64,000 nucleotides of DNA, taken from the NCBI GenBank assembly GCA_019054805.1, contig JAHQIY010000001.1:9686501-9750500 (forward strand), given 5' to 3'. A program made the translations under genes and the position numbers. Of this stretch, positions 36,224-47,365 are shown piece after piece (position 1 is the first letter of the stretch; each line of letters starts with the position of its first letter). Source of the stretch: Brachionus manjavacas. Its lineage: Eukaryota > Rotifera > Eurotatoria > Ploima > Brachionidae. A model generated the notes under the pieces. That model was given only the letters and a program-made list of their open reading frames with translations, did not search any database and was not told the DNA's origin.

Positions 36224-36624
36224 TCAAGAATTTTCTAAGCTTTTTGATTTTTTTGTTTGTTTTCTTAAATTCAATTTTATCAAATCATTCTTCCTTTTTG
36301 GCTCAAAATAATTAAGTTCCTCGATCAATTCATTAACTTTAAAAGTAAATTCATCTTCGCTTAATTTCTTGCAAAAGCGAAGATTGTGTGTTTATTATCC
36401 GATACAAATATACTACTTGTGCTATCATTTTCAACTAAAGCATACAAAGTTGTTTGACAACCAGCAAATTCTTGCTTATATTCGAACCAATATTTGAATC
36501 CTAATTCTGTTGGCCTGATACTTTTGTGTGCCCATTTATTAGTTAGGATTTCTCCATTTTCTATACTTTGTTGGATTTTTTCATAATCTATAAAGTCACA
36601 TATTCTTTTTTCCTCTTTTAACAA
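36224..36624 (-). pseudogene. Unrecognised ORF broken by a frame change
   Basis: On the minus strand a frame reads RICDFIDYEKIQQSIENGEI, NKWAHKSIRPTELGFKYWFE, QEFAGCQTTLYALVEND and FVSDNKHTIFAFARN, then stops at 36361. In the next frame the sequence continues as KLSEDEFTFKVNELIEELNY, FEPKRKN and a Lys-rich end stopping at 36224. Both halves look like coding sequence (charged helices, few rare codons), and the join needs a one-base shift near 36365. No ATG or upstream exon was found. A LINE lies 190 bp upstream in the opposite orientation. I do not recognise the family; it could be the 3' exon of a gene with an unseen intron rather than a pseudogene. Confidence 0.45.
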
Positions 36625-36814
36625 AAGTTAATAAGGCTAATGAGAATTGAAGAATTTAAATACATTAAATCTTTAAAAGTCTGCTTATCAGCAAAAATCT
36701 TATTTAGCAGCTTAATCATGAAAATATTTTTAAAATTTTTTATTATTTTTTGAATCATTAAACAATTGATTATTAAAATGAGAATATTTTATTTATTAAT
36801 ACTTCTTTGTAAAC

Positions 36815-37735
36815 TTTTTGCTGACGATAGCAAACTAATAAGTGTGATTAGAAAGTTTAAAGATCGAGAAGAACTTCAAGCAAATATCAACGCGATACTC
36901 AACTGGACAAAAGATTGGAAGATGGATTTGAACTTGAGTAAATGCAAAGTTATGCACTTAGGCAACAAAAAAGTTCATCAAGACCATTTTTACTCGTTTG
37001 AAATCGACGACAACATTTTCATTCTCGAAAACACGAACTCAGAGAGAGACTTAGGAGTTATTTTACAAGACAAATTGAAATGGGACAACCATATCTCAAA
37101 TATAATTAAGAAACTTGGTAAATTAAGAAACTCGTTCAAGACTTGGGACACTAGAACGTTCAAGATACTGTTTACCTCTTATGTGAGACCTGTTCTTAAA
37201 TATGGATCTGTGGCTTGGTATCCTCAAAGAAAACATGATATAAAACGAATTGAAAAAGTTCAACGGAGAGCTACTAAACTGGTACCATCAATAAGAAATA
37301 GGAATTACAGTGGTCGTTTAGGATTATTGGGCTTAACAACTCTTGAAGATCGGCGCCTCAGAGGTGATTTGATTCAGTATTTTAAATTTGAAAAAGATCT
37401 TAATAGCATAGATTGGTTCCATCCCGTTGTTCAATCTCCAAACTCGTTTTCAGCTGGCCCAGCTGGCTCAACTAGAAACAACAACAAGCTCTATAGACAA
37501 CTCGTGAAATCGTGTTCAAACAGACATCACTTCTTCACAAATCGAGTTACTCCACATTGGAACGATCTGCCAATTGAAGTGAAAAGTCAATCAACAATAA
37601 ATGGATTTAAGAACCCGTTGGACACACACCTATCAACTCAGAATATCAAAACCAACAGCACATCTGCCATAGCTAAGCACGATAGTTCTATTCTTTCAAT
37701 CTAGTTGATTAGTTTGAAAGAATAAAATATGTAAA
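36815..37735 (+). mobile_element. 5'-truncated LINE, CR1-like second family
   Basis: An open frame that begins almost exactly at the catalytic FADDSKL motif of RT and runs through LSKCKVMHLGNKKV, ERDLGVILQDKLKWDNHI, LFTSYVRPVLKYGSVAWYP, IEKVQRRATKLVPSI, LGLTTLEDRRLRGDLIQYFK and RVTPHWNDLP to a stop at 37702-37704. These C-terminal motifs are typical of CR1-like LINEs and differ from the family at 13536 and 29397. The coding part has no break, which suggests a fairly recent copy. An in-frame ATG at 36778 precedes the LINE sequence by chance. No target-site duplication was found by eye. Confidence 0.9.
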
Positions 37736-38460
37736 ATACAATCACTTTAAATTTGTATTTTTTACCGATTCTACTTATTTCCTATTTAAAAAATTATTTT
37801 TCTTTTTAATTAAAATCAAATATTCTTCTTTAGATTAAGTTCTGCGCAAACTTTTAAAGATGTCATTTTAATTCATAAATAGGATATAACAAATAACACC
37901 ATCTTAGATATACTATTTTTGTTTAAAAAATTAAAGTTGTTTTTAAACATTTTTAGTTTAAATAAAAATTAATAAGTTTATTGTGTAGGCTTTGATAAGT
38001 AATATATATTTTATTTCACACGTTAAATTTACATCTGTTTATTAAAAGGAGCATTAGTTATATATTCTAAAAAAATCACAAAATTTTTTTCTTAAAAAAC
38101 TTATGAGCTTAGGTTCTTGGTGTACCACACCATAAAACATAATTCAAGCATTGAGGATTTAGAAATTTATTTTCTATAGAAATTTTAATTTATTGTAGAT
38201 ATTTCTTTAGAAAGACCGATATTCACAGTCCCAGTCGAATAGAACTTGTTCCACTTGGCTCTAACTTTTTTCAAAAGTCCAATTACCGCTTGTCGATGAA
38301 GAGGTGAAGTGCGGCAGGATGGTCACAAAAAGTTGTGGGGAGAAGTGAATGATAAAAAGAAAAAATTAATTGTTGTTTAAATTTTATTCTAATGATTTAA
38401 AAATTAGTTATTTTTAGTGAAAAATAGCCAGCTGTTTTAAGAATTTTTATCTTAAATCTT
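37736..38460. other. Intergenic region with a GC-richer patch at 38210-38345
   Basis: AT-rich apart from 38210-38345, where CCAATTACCGCTTGTCGATG and GTGCGGCAGGATGGTCAC stand out. All frames there contain stops or give no recognisable peptide; it may be a decayed repeat. Confidence 0.35.
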
Positions 38461-39172
38461 TTATTTTGCCTTTTCTAAAGATGACAATAAAAGGATCAGA
38501 TTTTTGTATTTTTTTCTTAAATCTCTTATATAATTTTCGTGAATGAGTTCATATTTAATTTCAGTCAAATTGGCATCAGTTTTTCTTTTTAAAAATTCAG
38601 CTATCAATTCAATGCCAGCTACAAAAATACTTTATTGAAAAATATTAGGAGGTCAGTTTTTTTCAATTACCTATTAAATAAGCTCCACAATCCGAGCTAT
38701 TTGTTTGTTCCGGAAAACTCTTAATACTTTCTAATCCATTAAGATTAAGAAATTTTTTATATTTTTTATAAAATGTTTCGGCTTCTTTAAAATTAGACCC
38801 GATAGAGTCCAAATGCTTGATTGTTGAATTTCTATTATCTACGACTAGAAAACTCCAGTGAGTGCCTCCGGCATCAACACTTTGGTTGCTGTTCAATGGA
38901 AGAAAGACAATATTTTTATCTTTTAAATTTAAAGGTTCCAAAAAGCACGTCGCTGCTTCATCAAGACTTTCACAAAGTTTCAAATACTGAACCGTACTTG
39001 GATTTATGAATGCAAATAAATTTTGATCACATTCTTTCTTAAAGACTTCGTTTTCAAAGTAATCACAAACAAAACCTATAATTCTGTCATTTAGCCAGTT
39101 TCCTTCATCCAAAAGACTCAAATCAGACTGATACACAAGGGAATCATTGAAATTCAAAATTAAAGGATCCAT
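38461..39172 (-). CDS. SENP8: SENP8/DEN1-type NEDD8-specific cysteine protease (2 exons)
   Basis: A ULP1-fold (C48) cysteine protease that processes the NEDD8 precursor and removes NEDD8 from proteins. Exons 38671-39172 and 38461-38618 give 219 residues, close to human SENP8 (212). The catalytic triad is visible: His in GGTHWSFLVVDN, Asp in KHLDSIGSN, Cys in NSSDCGAYL, with the oxyanion Gln in FPEQTN. The N-terminal LNDRIIGF and FLPLNSN segments match the NEDD8-specific branch rather than SENP1-7, which are much longer. The second exon uses the acceptor at 38619-38620; an AG a few bases earlier would lead to a stop. The gene is divergent from MAT2B, whose start is only 171 bp away, so the two probably share a promoter region. 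Confidence 0.93.
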
Positions 39173-39343
39173 CTTTTTAAAAATAAAAATGAGAATAAAT
39201 TTTAGACTATCTGTGAGAGAAAAATGTATGAAATTAAGTTTTTAATGCATGGTGAAAATGTTTCTTATTGTTAGAAATAAAAAATTTTGAATAGCGTTCT
39301 TTTAGGTAAAATATTTGTTGATATTGTTTCTTTAGATTTCAAA

Positions 39344-42300
39344 ATGTCTGGGAAAAATTTAAAAGTGTTAATTACTGGCGCATCAGGCTTGTTGGGAAGA
39401 CAAATTTTGAAGTATCTTGAAGATACTAATCTTCAGCTAAAGTATCCAGTTGATGGTGTACAAAATTATGTCTTCGAGTGTTTAGGTCTTTGTCATTCAC
39501 GAGCAAAAAATAAACTAAAACCAATTGACTTAAACAATTTTGACCAAGTTGATCAAGTGATACAGGAATTTAAGGTTAGATTGAAATATGATTATTTTTA
39601 CAAATTTTAAAAATTAAAAAGCCAAACGTCATTATTCATTCAGCGGCTGTGAGAAACGTTGAATCAGTTGAAAATGATTTTGAAGCTGCTCTTAGGCTAA
39701 ATAAGGATTCAACTGAAAATCTAGCCAAAATTGCAGGTGAATATTTTATTTCACTTTTAATTATTTATTACTAAAAGGCTCAATATTTTTAAACCCTTTA
39801 TTTTTCCAAAAAATTTAATCGAAAATTTTTCTAAAAATAATCTAAATTAAAAATTATTTGTGAAATTAAATAGTGTTTGTAAAAATTGATATTATATTTG
39901 CACAAAAAGAAATTTTACAACTAAAAGCCCAGATTATTTTTAGACCTCTTATAACATTTAAATCACAGGGAAATCGACAATTATTAAATATTTAACATTT
40001 TCTAATGATGTCAGATGGGAAGATTTAAAAATTTGGTATATTTATTTATATAGACTTATTAAAGAAAATTAAAAAACAAAAGTCTCCTAGTACATCTTTA
40101 CTTATAAATTAATCTGTACAATAATTTTTTAACCTAGATCATATTTTAAGATAAAAAGAGCAATGAAAACTGGATAAAATTAACTCTAAGTGGTTTTTTA
40201 ATGACTAATAGTTTTAAAGTTATTACTTTTAGTTAAACATTAACATATTACTTTTCTTAAATATTCCGAATGTAAGGTCCAATTGATTTTAAATTTCAAT
40301 TTATAAATACTTTTGATTTAGGAAAATCATGTTTAAAACCTATAATATATCTTAATTTGATTTTTTTTTATAAACAAAAAGTAAATTACAATTCAATACT
40401 TAATTTATTTAAAAGAAAATCATTTTAAAAAATAGTGTTCTTTTGTATTTTGCTATTTTTCTTACTTTAGAGCTAAAATTTCTATTTTATTAATTCAAAA
40501 AGTTGAGCATTAAAGTTTTTCAGTGAAGTCTTCAAAGATCGTAAAATCCATAAAATTTTAAAAGTCTGCCAATTAATCGATCAAAAAACAATTTGCTCCC
40601 TAAAATTTCAGTTTTTTATCAATTCCTTAAGTTAACTTTATTTAAATTGCACCCTCTTGAAAACGCGATTTCTTTTCGGAATTATATTAAATGTAAATTA
40701 AAATAATTTAAAATTCTTAGATTTTCTTATTTTTTAAATAATATTCTTAATAAATAAAAGACAAATAAGGACACAAAAGGACAAGATATTATGCTTTCTA
40801 AGTAAAGGACACAAAAGGAAGGGACAAAAATTTTTAGTATAAAATTAAAGCTCATTGTCAATCCATGTAGAATCATAGTAAAAAGTTATTTAGATTGAGA
40901 ATTTTTGTAATTTCATTATGGCTTGCGTATTTATGAAAAAAAGCACACTTTTTGCTAAGGCTTTGAAATTTTTTTCACCCTTACCATTTCCAAATAAGGT
41001 TCCCGCTCAAAAACTCAGTTCAGACCCGTTCTGATCTAAAAACCGTTCCAAAACAAATTTAATTAGGAATTTAATAATGAAATATTTTTCTTTAAATAAA
41101 AGCAATGCATTTTTATGAGAATTTTTTATCTATTTTATATTCTATTTCTGTATTCTTGCATATTTTTCCTTTGTAAAATTCTTGTACATAATACTTACTT
41201 AATTCCATACAATACTTTCTTAGAGTAAATTAAACAATGACTCTTACTGAACTAAAAAAAAAATTATGTATTTGTCTGTTATTTTCCATCTTTTCTGCGC
41301 AATTTCGGCTACCATAGATGTCCTCCTAGTAGGTCATCTCCGCAAGCTTGCTTGCTATAGCTTATTCTTATTATTATTATTATTATTATTTTGTATGTAT
41401 TTAAAAAAAAAAAAATTGGAATGGGTCAGGAATGAGTTTTTGAACGGAATTTTATAGGAAATAATTATTAAATGAATGATTAATAAGCCGTAATAAAAAA
41501 ATAACGGGTTTATTAGACTCAGTTAAAACTGAGTTCTTTTTAGAAAAATAACTGAGTTCTTTTCTTATTTAATTTAAGAGCAAACCTCTTTGTTTTTTTA
41601 TTTATTTTTTTTTTAATTTTTAATTCTTTTTTTCAAGTGAGTGATTCACCAAAAATAACCTTTTGATAAATTAAAAAATGAATAAAAGTAATTATCAAAC
41701 ATTCAAGATTCTAAATTTTTTCTGCTATTCTTCGAAACAATTTAATAAGATAAACAATAGTCAATAAAATAATATAGTAGCTGATAGAAGTTATTGCTTT
41801 TAGTTTAAAAATTATTAATTTGTTAAAAGCTTAACACAATTTATAATTTTCAGATCGATTGGGGATCTTATTCATTTATATGAGTACTGATTATGTTTTT
41901 GATGGTAAAAATGCTCCCTATAAGCCAAACGATAAGCCTAATCCACTTAACAAATATGGTTTGAGTAAACTAAGCGGAGAAGTTGTAACTACAGATGTTT
42001 CTGAAAGTATTTTTTATTTTAACTGGAACTTTTACTGACCCAAATTTTTATTCTTTTAAGAGCATTGCATCGTCCGTGTACCAGTGTTGTATGGCTTTAC
42101 CGAACCACAAAATTATGGTGAAAGTGCCATAAATGTTTTGATAGGAAATGTAAGAAAACAAGCTCCAATTAAAGTGGATCATCAGCAAACAAGATATCCG
42201 ACCCATTGTCTTGACGTATCTAGATTTTTGACCCGTTTGATTATTAAATATTTTGAAGAAGTAATTTCTAAGTAATTCAGCAATTTATTTTCTATTTTTT

Positions 42301-42570
42301 TAATTAAAGAATGGATCAGGGTCCACCCAAGTAAAAGGCATATTTCACTGCAGTGGACTTGAATCATTCACCAAGTATGAAATATGCGGCATTATGGCTG
42401 AGTTATACGACATACCAAATGAGTTCATTCAACCAGATTTGACAACAGATTTTTCACTTCGGCCAAAAAATGCTCAATTAGACATCACTGATTCCTACAA
42501 TTTACTAAATTTCAAACCAGTTATGATTTTTAAACCATCTTTAAAAGAATGCTTGGAAAATTTTGTTTAA
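39344..42570 (+). CDS. MAT2B: MAT2B, methionine adenosyltransferase regulatory (beta) subunit (5 exons)
   Basis: A Rossmann-fold protein of the extended SDR type (RmlD-like) that binds and regulates the MAT2A catalytic subunit making S-adenosylmethionine. Exons 39344-39574, 39622-39736, 41854-42006, 42061-42260 and 42310-42570 give 319 residues (human 334). Seen: the dinucleotide-binding VLITGASGLLGRQIL, NVIIHSAAVRNVESVEND, YMSTDYVFDGKNAPY, the SDR YGLSK (YxxxK), VRVPVLYGF, RYPTHCLDV and a C-terminal RPKNAQLD block typical of MAT2B (RPRNAQLD in human). Intron 2 (2117 nt) is long and repeat-bearing. An AG 8 nt before the ATG (TTTAGatttcaaaATG) could be a 5'UTR or trans-splice acceptor. The next gene on the strand starts 130 bp after the stop. 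Confidence 0.93.
39737..41853. other. Long MAT2B intron 2 with simple repeats
   Basis: The rest of the gene's introns are about 50 nt. This one holds AT-rich filler, two copies of AAGGACACAAAAGGA (about 40767 and 40814), an ACTCAGTT/AACTGAGT inverted pair near 41518, and at 41300-41395 a GC-richer stretch ending in TTATTATTATTATTATTATT, possibly a LINE tail. Confidence 0.5.
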
Positions 42571-42700
42571 AAATAAACTAAAATTATTCAAATTTTAAAA
42601 GCATAGCTATTTTAGTCAACGAACCATATCTAAAAATATATCTAAAGAATAAATAATAGAATATAGCTTTTTTTGATTATTTTTGCTTTACTAATATTCA

Positions 42701-43127
42701 ATGAAGATTAATCAAACTGAAATTTTTGAAAGACTTAATTATGACCAAGAAATGGAAGTCAATAATTTTATTAACGAGCATTTAGAAGAAAAAAATGACA
42801 AATTTTTTGATGTAATTATGTCTATACTTCCAATAGCCGCAGGTAGATTTGAAATCAGCAAGATTTTCTTAAGAATTAAATTTTTTTCAAGGAGTCGCTT
42901 TGATTTTAATTGCTGTTTTTCAATTTATTTTGGTCGCAAAAACTGCGTTGCATTTTGAAGAAAAGATTAGACAAAAAATTCGAACATTTAGAGAAGCAAA
43001 TCTAAATTTAACTCAAATGAATAATCAGACAAGTAATTTAAGAAATGAAACAAGTTTCATAAACTTGCATGACTCTGATATCAGCTCTGAAATTTTTGAC
43101 GATTTTAGTCTGAGTTCAAATATTTAA
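42701..43127 (+). CDS. Small single-pass membrane protein, unrecognised (2 exons)
   Basis: Exons 42701-42842 and 42892-43127 are joined across a 49-nt GT-AG intron in matching phase, giving 125 residues. The acidic N-terminal helix (LNYDQEMEVNNFINEHLEEK) is followed by one hydrophobic segment at about 45-68 (ILPIAAGVALILIAVFQFIL), a basic stretch (EEKIRQKIRTFREAN), then an Asn/Ser/Asp-rich tail. The layout suggests a type II or tail-side cytosolic single-pass protein. It follows MAT2B closely on the same strand. No family recognised; the precise splice and the continuous hydrophobic segment created by it support a real gene. Confidence 0.65.
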
Positions 43128-43471
43128 AATTTAAATTTTTTCATCTTTTAACTGTGATTAGAAAAATTTTAAAAATAATATCGCAATAATTCGTAATTAA
43201 CTCGAATTTGGGATTTGTCTTAACTTTGTTTAGAAACGTACTTTATTTTGTTTTAAATATGAGTAAATTAAAACAAAATTGATAACAGCACTTAATTTTA
43301 GAAACTTAATTTTAGCTAATGAGCTTCGGTACAGTGTTTTTTTTTTAATTTTAATTTCTAAAAATAAAAAAATGAAAATTCGATATTTTATTTAAAAAAA
43401 AATAATTCTTAATTTGTTTACAATTTTTGAATTTCGATTAAATTTATTGGAAAAATCTCAAAATAGATTGT

Positions 43472-44930
43472 TTAATTTAATACTTTTCTGTTCTTAAGAT
43501 GTTCTGTAATTATTTCAGCATAAAGACTTCGGCCCAAAAGTTCATAAGCTGTAGGTAATATAATTTTAACAAATTTATGAAGTCCAACATCGCCAAAACA
43601 AAACATGTTTAGACCGAACTCCAGGCCCATTCCGTAGTCTATTTCGTCATTTGCAAACTGAATTAGAGTTATTATCTCTTGAATTCTGTCGCTGGCATGT
43701 TTTTTTTGTTCCTGATTTTTATCGCAGAAAATTTTAAATAATTGTTTTTGCTTTTCTTTAAAAAAATCTGATTAAAAAAATAATTAAATCTATTTAATCG
43801 AAATTAACCATAAGTTTCTGGAATTTCTCGGTATCCAAATCCACTTAAAGTTTTTAAATTTAATCTAATTTTGATAGAATATTTTCAAAAATACTTTGAG
43901 TCCACAGGAACAACTAGTCCTGATGTATGAAAAGTTTTCGCATTCATCTTTTTGTCTCTAGATTTTATACGCGGAGTTTTCAAGCCTAATGAAAATGATT
44001 TCGATGATTTAAGCTTTTCACACCATAAATCAAAAGAAGATTTTAAGTTTTTAACTATTTCCAATGATGAACCAATTTTATAACTTCTTCCACTCAATAA
44101 CTCATCTAAATACCAACTACATAACTTTTAATTAAGCTTAAAACATTGATCATGCGTAAAATTTACTTTAATGCTCCGAATAAATTATCACTTTTTATGT
44201 GAATTTTGCAGTCTAATTTTGGCTCACTGACAGCAACAAAGCTAGGCAGCTCATCAGGATCATCTCTTGAGTTCAAATTTTCAATTTTTTATTGTTTAAA
44301 AGCAGCATATTTTACCTAAAATATCCAAAATGTGTTTCACTCGGACTATTGATAACTTTAAGGACTGTTTGAAATTCAGGAGGGTCCAAAAAATATCGTG
44401 CATGAAGCCTATAGTCAAGTTTGTATCCTCTTATAACAAGATCATATATTCCAGTTAGTTCTATTCCTATATCTTTTAATGCATCTTTTAAAATTTAAAT
44501 TTTGGTAATAATAATTTTAAAGAGTTTATGCTCGATTACATTTGGGATCAGATTCATTTATTGTTTTACAAAATTCCAAAAATTGATAGAAGTCTTCAGG
44601 CATTTCCATTCTATTTGTTTCAGTGACAAATTTTCTCATATCTTGTATTGATTAATATAAAAAAATTCAATATTTTTATTTATTACCAGAGATTTTTGAT
44701 AAATCAAATTTTTCAATTTCTTTTAGAGGTATATTTTGTTCTGTGCAGTTTTCGGATTTTTTTGTCAAAAGATCTAATTTTTCTGATTTGTTTAACGACT
44801 CATTTTCGTCTTTGTGATAAGAATTTTCATCATTTAGTTGTTCCGATGAATGCTCATAATTTTTTAGATGGTTTAGATTTTTTCTAAAGCATTTATCGCC
44901 ATATCTACAAAGCGGCTTTTTATTTGCCAT
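43472..44930 (-). CDS. HPF1: HPF1, histone PARylation factor, with N-terminal PBZ zinc finger (7 exons)
   Basis: HPF1 completes the active site of PARP1/PARP2 and directs ADP-ribosylation to serine during DNA damage repair. Exons 44687-44930, 44540-44641, 44316-44484, 44167-44265, 43895-44116, 43809-43843 and 43472-43767 give 388 residues. The N-terminus is a PBZ-type C2H2 finger binding poly-ADP-ribose (PLCRYGDKCFRKNLNHLKNY followed by EH), absent from human HPF1. The HPF1 body is clear: MPEDFYQFLEFCKTINESDP, LTGIYDLVIRGYKL, YFLDPPEFQTVL, HFGYFRDDPDELP, KTFHTSGLVVPVDS, GFGYREIPET and IQFANDEIDYGMGLEFGLNM. The DE pair in FANDEIDYGMG corresponds to human Asp283/Glu284; Glu284 is the residue supplied to PARP. 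The gene ends 112 bp from CPLANE2's stop, head-to-tail. Confidence 0.93.
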
Positions 44931-45042
44931 CTGAGACTGATATAAATATTAGAGCAGTTAATACTAAAATCATAGGTTTATTACGTCCTAGGTTTTGGAA
45001 TTAAAATATAATTTAAGAATTTATTCAAAAATTAAAAAAATT

Positions 45043-47029
45043 TCATTTTCCATATTTTTTATCCCATAAAACTTCACAAATACGATTCATAATCAAACTC
45101 AATTGATCAAATGACTGGTTAACAATCGAACTAAAGTTAATAATTTTTGTGCCAGTGAATTTTTCTATTTCATTAATCAATTCTGGACCGATTTCACTAT
45201 GAATCACTTTATCGAATCTTGATAAAAATAACTTTAATTTGATTTTAATGGAGAAAAAAATAAATATTAACTTTGTTCCAACAATAATGTTTGGAACTTT
45301 TTCTTCACTTTGGTCCAATGATAACTGCTTCAAAATATCAAGAATTTCAACAAAACTTTGTTTATCGATCCATGAAAAAACAAATATTCTGCAGTCTAAA
45401 CATTCAACACTTGCCTAAAATAGAAAAAATTTAATTAAATGAAACAATTAATTTATTAAATTGAAAAATTAACAATATTTTATTGATTAATTTTCCATTA
45501 GTCTGTCAAATACTATTAAGAAAAATAACTTTTAAAACAATTTGAGACTTGAAATTTGCTAATAATTATTTAAACCAAATAGAGATTGGAAAAAATTAAA
45601 AAATGAAGTTGTTGAATCAAAAAAGATCTAATAAAAAGAAATTAGATAAATTTTTGGAAGAAATATTGGTTTAATTAAGCCATGTTAATCCAAACATCAC
45701 TCATAAACGTATTAATCATTATATTATTATAGCTTTTTTCCGATATAAAAAAATATAATCTGATATCAACTGATAATAGCTGTCAGTTGATATCAGTTAA
45801 GATCATTTTTTTTGTTCCTTTCTCATATCAGTTGGTATCAGCTAATATCACTTTTAATACCTTATATTAATAAAATAAAAAATTTTTTTAGAAATCAATT
45901 TTAAAATGTAAATTTCAAAAAACTGGAAAAAAATAGTTATTTTTACAAAATAAACATTTATGTATTTTACAGTACATTTATGGCATGATTTAATTCCCGG
46001 TTATTTTCGGTAAATTTTTTTCTTACAGATTGGTTTAAATCATGTCAAAGATTTTCAATCGGATTTATTCTGTTAGAATTGACCGCTTTAGTGTATTTTT
46101 ATTTTAAAATATATTTATAAATAATTAGTAGAAAACTTTAAATTCAACAAGAATCTGTATTTGTTAAAATATAGATTAATTCGATAAAACCGTTTTAAAA
46201 AGGTAATAAAAAGCTAAATTATATTATTAAAAGATTGAGATAAAGGAGTACTAAGAGGGACCCTTTTATTAACTGAAGAACAGTAAATACAAATACAGAT
46301 TTAATCCTAAAAATTTAATTTTTTTAATTTATACTTTAAAAGTAATTTCTTAAAATAACATTTCTACTAATATTAGGTATTATCAACTGATATGAGAAAG
46401 GGACAAAAAAATGATATCAGCTGATAGCTATTTTCAGTTGATATCAGATCATATTATTTGAAATGATGATGTGACAAGTTAATTTTCGAGACTCTACATA
46501 GTTTCATGGAGTCATATGGAACTAATATTTCAAAAATAAGATATTTTACTTACTGGTTGTATATAAGTGTATTTTTTAGAGGCAAAATCTCCTATATCCC
46601 AAAATCCGAGATTGAATACCATCAATTTTTCTGAATCCACCATCTTTACTGGCCAATATAAACTAGTAATTTGAATACCTTCAAAAAAGTTTTTTTTTAA
46701 ATTGAATCCTATATTTTTAAAAAATTATAATTTACCTGGTGTTTCAATATATTCTTTAGAATTTATTTTTGACGAAATAAAGCTGTTTAAAAATGACGTC
46801 TTTCCTGAGAATGACCGTCCCAAAATTAAAATTTTGAATTTTGCTTCTTCATATTGTGTAAAAGAGCCAGGAAGTGTAGGTTTTTCAATTAACCCTAAAT
46901 AGAATCTCTGAAGAAAATTAACAATAATTTTTTCTTACCATAAACTCGAATTTTGTCTTTTTGGCGAAATGCCTGAAGAACCTTGGAACCGTAATCATTT
47001 TTAAACCAATTCTTATCAAAGCAGCTCAT
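45043..47029 (-). CDS. CPLANE2: CPLANE2/RSG1, ciliogenesis Rab-like GTPase (5 exons)
   Basis: A small GTPase-like subunit of the CPLANE complex, which acts at the basal body in cilium assembly and recruitment of intraflagellar transport proteins. Exons 46939-47029, 46736-46894, 46554-46678, 45272-45414 and 45043-45217 give 230 residues. Seen: the family N-terminus (QAFRQKDKIRVYGLIEKPTL), P-loop GRSFSGKTS, switch I region TPGIQITSLYWPVK, FWDIGDFASKKY in place of the usual DxxGQ switch II, FVFSWIDKQSF, and VGTKFD in the base-binding position. Human RSG1 shares the KxFD variation and the 'FWD' switch II. Intron 3 (45415-46553) is long because of an inverted-repeat element. Presence of this gene means the organism builds cilia. 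Confidence 0.9.
45754..46455. mobile_element. MITE-like element with long inverted termini in CPLANE2 intron 3
   Basis: The left terminus (45754-45873) and the right terminus (46372-46455, reversed) share ATCTGATATCAACTGA, AATAGCT(G/A)TCAG, TTGATATCA, CCTTTCTCATATCAGTTG and AATACCT, at clearly high identity. Each terminus holds several ATATCAG(T/C)TGATATCA-type units. The interior of about 0.5 kb is AT-rich without an ORF. The element looks non-autonomous. Confidence 0.82.
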
Positions 47030-47365
47030 TTTTTCAAATTTTTATTTTTCAAATTTAAAGTATCAGATTTAAAAGAATATTTTCTCAAATTGGTTACTAT
47101 GGATATAACTTTGATTAGACTGTAGAAAAACTAGTCTGTTTTTATATTAGATACAAATTTATTTGTTGATCTTTACTAAAAACTAGACTACTTCTAATTA
47201 TTTATATAAAAATGAAAATAACATAAAATTGATTTAGTCACCGTGTTAATAAAATTAAAGTTTTGGACTATCTTTTTCTTTTAAATTAACTAAAATATAT
47301 ACATATTTTTAAAGATAAATTAATTTATCTTTATTAATTAAGCTAAATTTAAAATATTCGTAGCT

